Below the pieces are notes generated by a model. It was given only the letters and a program-made list of their open reading frames with translations, ran no database searches and had not been told where the DNA came from. The translations under genes and the position numbers were made by a program. A DNA stretch of 64,000 nt from Latrodectus hesperus (taxonomy: Eukaryota > Arthropoda > Arachnida > Araneae > Theridiidae): contig CM075852.1 in assembly GCA_037975125.1 (NCBI GenBank), forward strand, positions 7,249,792 to 7,313,791, given 5' to 3'. Shown in pieces: positions 61,801-64,000 of this stretch; the stretch's first letter is position 1; every line of letters begins with the position of its first letter.

Positions 61801-63208
61801 AACCTAACACACATAATCTGAAAAATATTTGAATCTTTAAAATACAATTCATAAAAATTTTGGCTTCAGTATAGAATTGAGTACCCCAAGATTTTGGCAA
61901 ATTATTTGGCTATAAAGCTTGGCAATAAAATATAATTTCTGGTAACCCTTGTAACCCTATCTAATTTGAGTTTTGTTTTGGCTTCAAAAAAGTACCCGAT
62001 TGTAAACTTTTACCAGAATTTGATTTATAATTTCTAATTTAATGCAAAAAATGCATATTATTTTAAGTAATTAATATAACTGGAACCATATATCAGCATT
62101 TAGTTCGAATTTATTTATGTCATTCTGTTCTAAATCCTGCGAAAATGTATTTCAAAAACACTATCAAGAAAAACTTTACCAATTGATTTCCTTAAGGATA
62201 AATTTTTTGCGCATAAAAAATCTATAAAAAATGCATTTAGTTAAAAAGAAAAAGATAAAATACTTTTATCTCAATAATTGTTTAAAAACAATTATTTGAT
62301 TATCATCATAAAGTAAATCCCATTTATTAAATATTGCCATGTTCACAAGTTTTTAAAGAAACACTATACTTAAAAACAAATCCAGTCGTTAAATTGTTAT
62401 TTAGTTTGAGAGTGAAGTTACAAATTGAATTTATTTCTTCAACGAAAAATCAACCTCTGCCAAAATTGTCTCCTATAATGACAAATTCTTTAAAGAAAAA
62501 AAATCCAACATACAACTGCTTTAATTAAATGAAGAAAAGTGATGCCTCAAATTTCAAATCTCTATGGTTACCAGGGGGAAGAATTCTTCCAGAAAAGAGG
62601 TTCGCTGCAATCAAAGGCAGCCCATTTTTATTTTGGCTTGAGTTTTCATTAGCGGGAAATCGAGGTATTCCTTGTATTTTCCTTTACATTTCTGCTCCAT
62701 TTCTTTAACTACTTTCTTTCCGTGATTAAATTAAAAAGCAATTATTTTCTGATCGGAAAAAAAACACTTCAAACATATCATTTTAAAAAATACTTTCTTT
62801 CCAATACAATTTGTTTAGTCCTTTTTAACTTAACTTTGGAAATTTGTATGACAGAGTTTGGAATTTATATATATATATACAAACTTTTAAGTTTAAATGT
62901 ATGTATAGTAGTTAAAGAAAAATTAAATAATACTTAAATTAACTAAAAGGCAATTAAAATTCTCTTTAAAAAAATTTAACATTATAAGTAATAAAATAAA
63001 GTAAATTGAATGCCCATACTAGAGAGTATTTTAAGAAATTAAATAAACGTTTTTGATAAGAACTAGATAAATCATTTCGAAGCAAAGTAATTAGAATAAT
63101 AATGAATAAATAAAAATGAAAATTGAAAATTGAAATATTCTGAAGAAAGGAAACAAAAATATTGAGAAACGATAGAAATAAAAACTTGTCTCTTTCCATC
63201 AAGGGATC
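61801..63208. other. AT-rich non-coding DNA, no gene seen
   Basis: Nothing assignable; a patch at 62535-62690 is slightly richer in GC. Confidence 0.5.

Positions 63209-63293
<85 letters not shown>
63209..63293. repeat. (TA)n microsatellite
   Basis: TA repeat with two ACATA interruptions, directly next to a Tc1-like terminus. Confidence 0.97.
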
Positions 63294-64000
63294 CAGTGTC
63301 TCACAAAAGAGTGATGAAACACTTGTGTTTGGCAAAAAGAAACGTAATAAAAAAATTAAAAATACATGGACAAATATTTTGTGAGTGTGTTTCATATTTA
63401 ATGTTAGTAACAATTATTACATAACATACATTTTGTCAAAATATTAAAATATTAATTAAATAAAAATACAATTGTTTAAAACGGGGCAAAAAAATAAGCT
63501 CACATAAGTTATGGGACACTTACTTTTCCATCAAATATTTATCCAAAAATTTTACTTTTTAAAAGGATTTAATGTTTTGTTGGATTTTTTCTTTTACTTT
63601 TAAAACATGATTTAATCTTCTTGGGATGGATTTGACTAATTTTTTTGTGATTTCTGGAGTACTTTTACCCCATTCTTCTTGAAGCACCGATTTTAATTTT
63701 GTTTTGAAGAAATAATTTGTTTGCGAATTCTTGATTCCGATTCTTGCCAAATATTCTCTATGGGATTTAAATCTGGAGATTGTGGTGGTCTTTTTTTATT
63801 ATTTCAGGACAGTTATACAGCGAGTTAGAGTCGAACGTTCAAAGCAGTGTGCTTGGGGTCATTGTCCTGCTAGAATTTAGAATTGTTATGAAGGTTAAAT
63901 TTTCGTGCTGAAGATTTCAAATTTTGCTTTAGAATGTCAATATACTTGTACTGATCCATTTTACTGTCAATAAAAACAAGATTACCTACTCCAGCGGACG
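63294..64000 (-). mobile_element. Tc1-like DNA transposon, 3' part, continues past window
   Basis: The terminus CAGTGTCTCACAAAAGAGTG starts at 63294, right after TA. On the minus strand the transposase C-terminal half reads VGNLVFIDSKMDQYKYIDIL, then QDNDPKHTA (second Asp) preceded by an in-frame stop, and PPQSPDLNPIENIW (Glu, near 63760). After a frameshift it continues RIGIKNSQTNYFFKTKLKSV and LVKSIPRRL, to a stop at 63559. The N-terminal half lies beyond 64000. Inactive as it stands. Confidence 0.88.

Overview
The window is animal nuclear DNA: very AT-rich, almost without long open frames, and filled with (TA)n arrays, tRNA-derived SINEs, 5'-truncated LINEs and Tc1/mariner, hAT and piggyBac-type relics. 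No bacterial or phage organisation, operon or CRISPR array is visible. The style of the LINE and Tc1 coding remnants, and the presence of a FRAS1/FREM gene (a family I recall as absent from Drosophila and C. elegans), point to a non-insect arthropod, most likely a spider or other chelicerate. That assignment is inference.

The only host gene I can support is on the minus strand between 33510 and 27379. It is the 3' end of a FREM2-like (FRAS1-related extracellular matrix) gene: six phase-compatible exons with GT/AG borders encode about 434 C-terminal residues. They cover the conserved membrane-proximal extracellular region, one transmembrane helix and a short cytoplasmic tail ending in a class I PDZ ligand (-TEV). 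The rest of the gene, with its repeat and Calx-beta region, is not recognisable up to 64000. It must lie in the 500-N gap, in missed short exons, or beyond the window.

Layout. 1-403: LINE 3' end. 2330-3621: near-complete mariner with one stop before the third catalytic Asp. 4050-5358: decayed Tc1-like element abutting a (TA)n array. 6254-6515 and 13919-14745: an unclassified dispersed repeat, the second copy tandemly triplicated. 8182-8575: full-length SINE with a 12-bp target duplication. 9780-10650: hAT-type transposase relic. 15613-15831: a second SINE, with tRNA-Ser-like head. 17611-18223: 613-bp (TA)n array. 19700-20075: LINE endonuclease relic. 22938-23133: three consecutive hairpins. 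24206-24813: hAT-type MITE. 27379-33510: FREM2-like exons, with a LINE (27981-28291), a hAT-type MITE (30413-31052) and a small TIR element (32201-32393) in the introns. 34467-34966: assembly gap inside a SINE. 38356-39118: LINE with internal tandem duplication. 40300-40569: (TA)n. 40640-41100: mariner remnant. 43632-43793: piggyBac-type zinc-binding tail. 50430-50993, 51007-51342 and about 52990-53345: LINE 3' fragments. 56283-57790, 59353-60852 and 63294-64000: three further Tc1-like elements.

I did not find a convincing undescribed functional system. The most interesting leads are the unclassified repeat with its palindromic junction, a shared 3' tail linking SINE-A to a LINE family, the hairpin cluster near 23 kb, and the repeated abutment of Tc1 ends and TA microsatellites.
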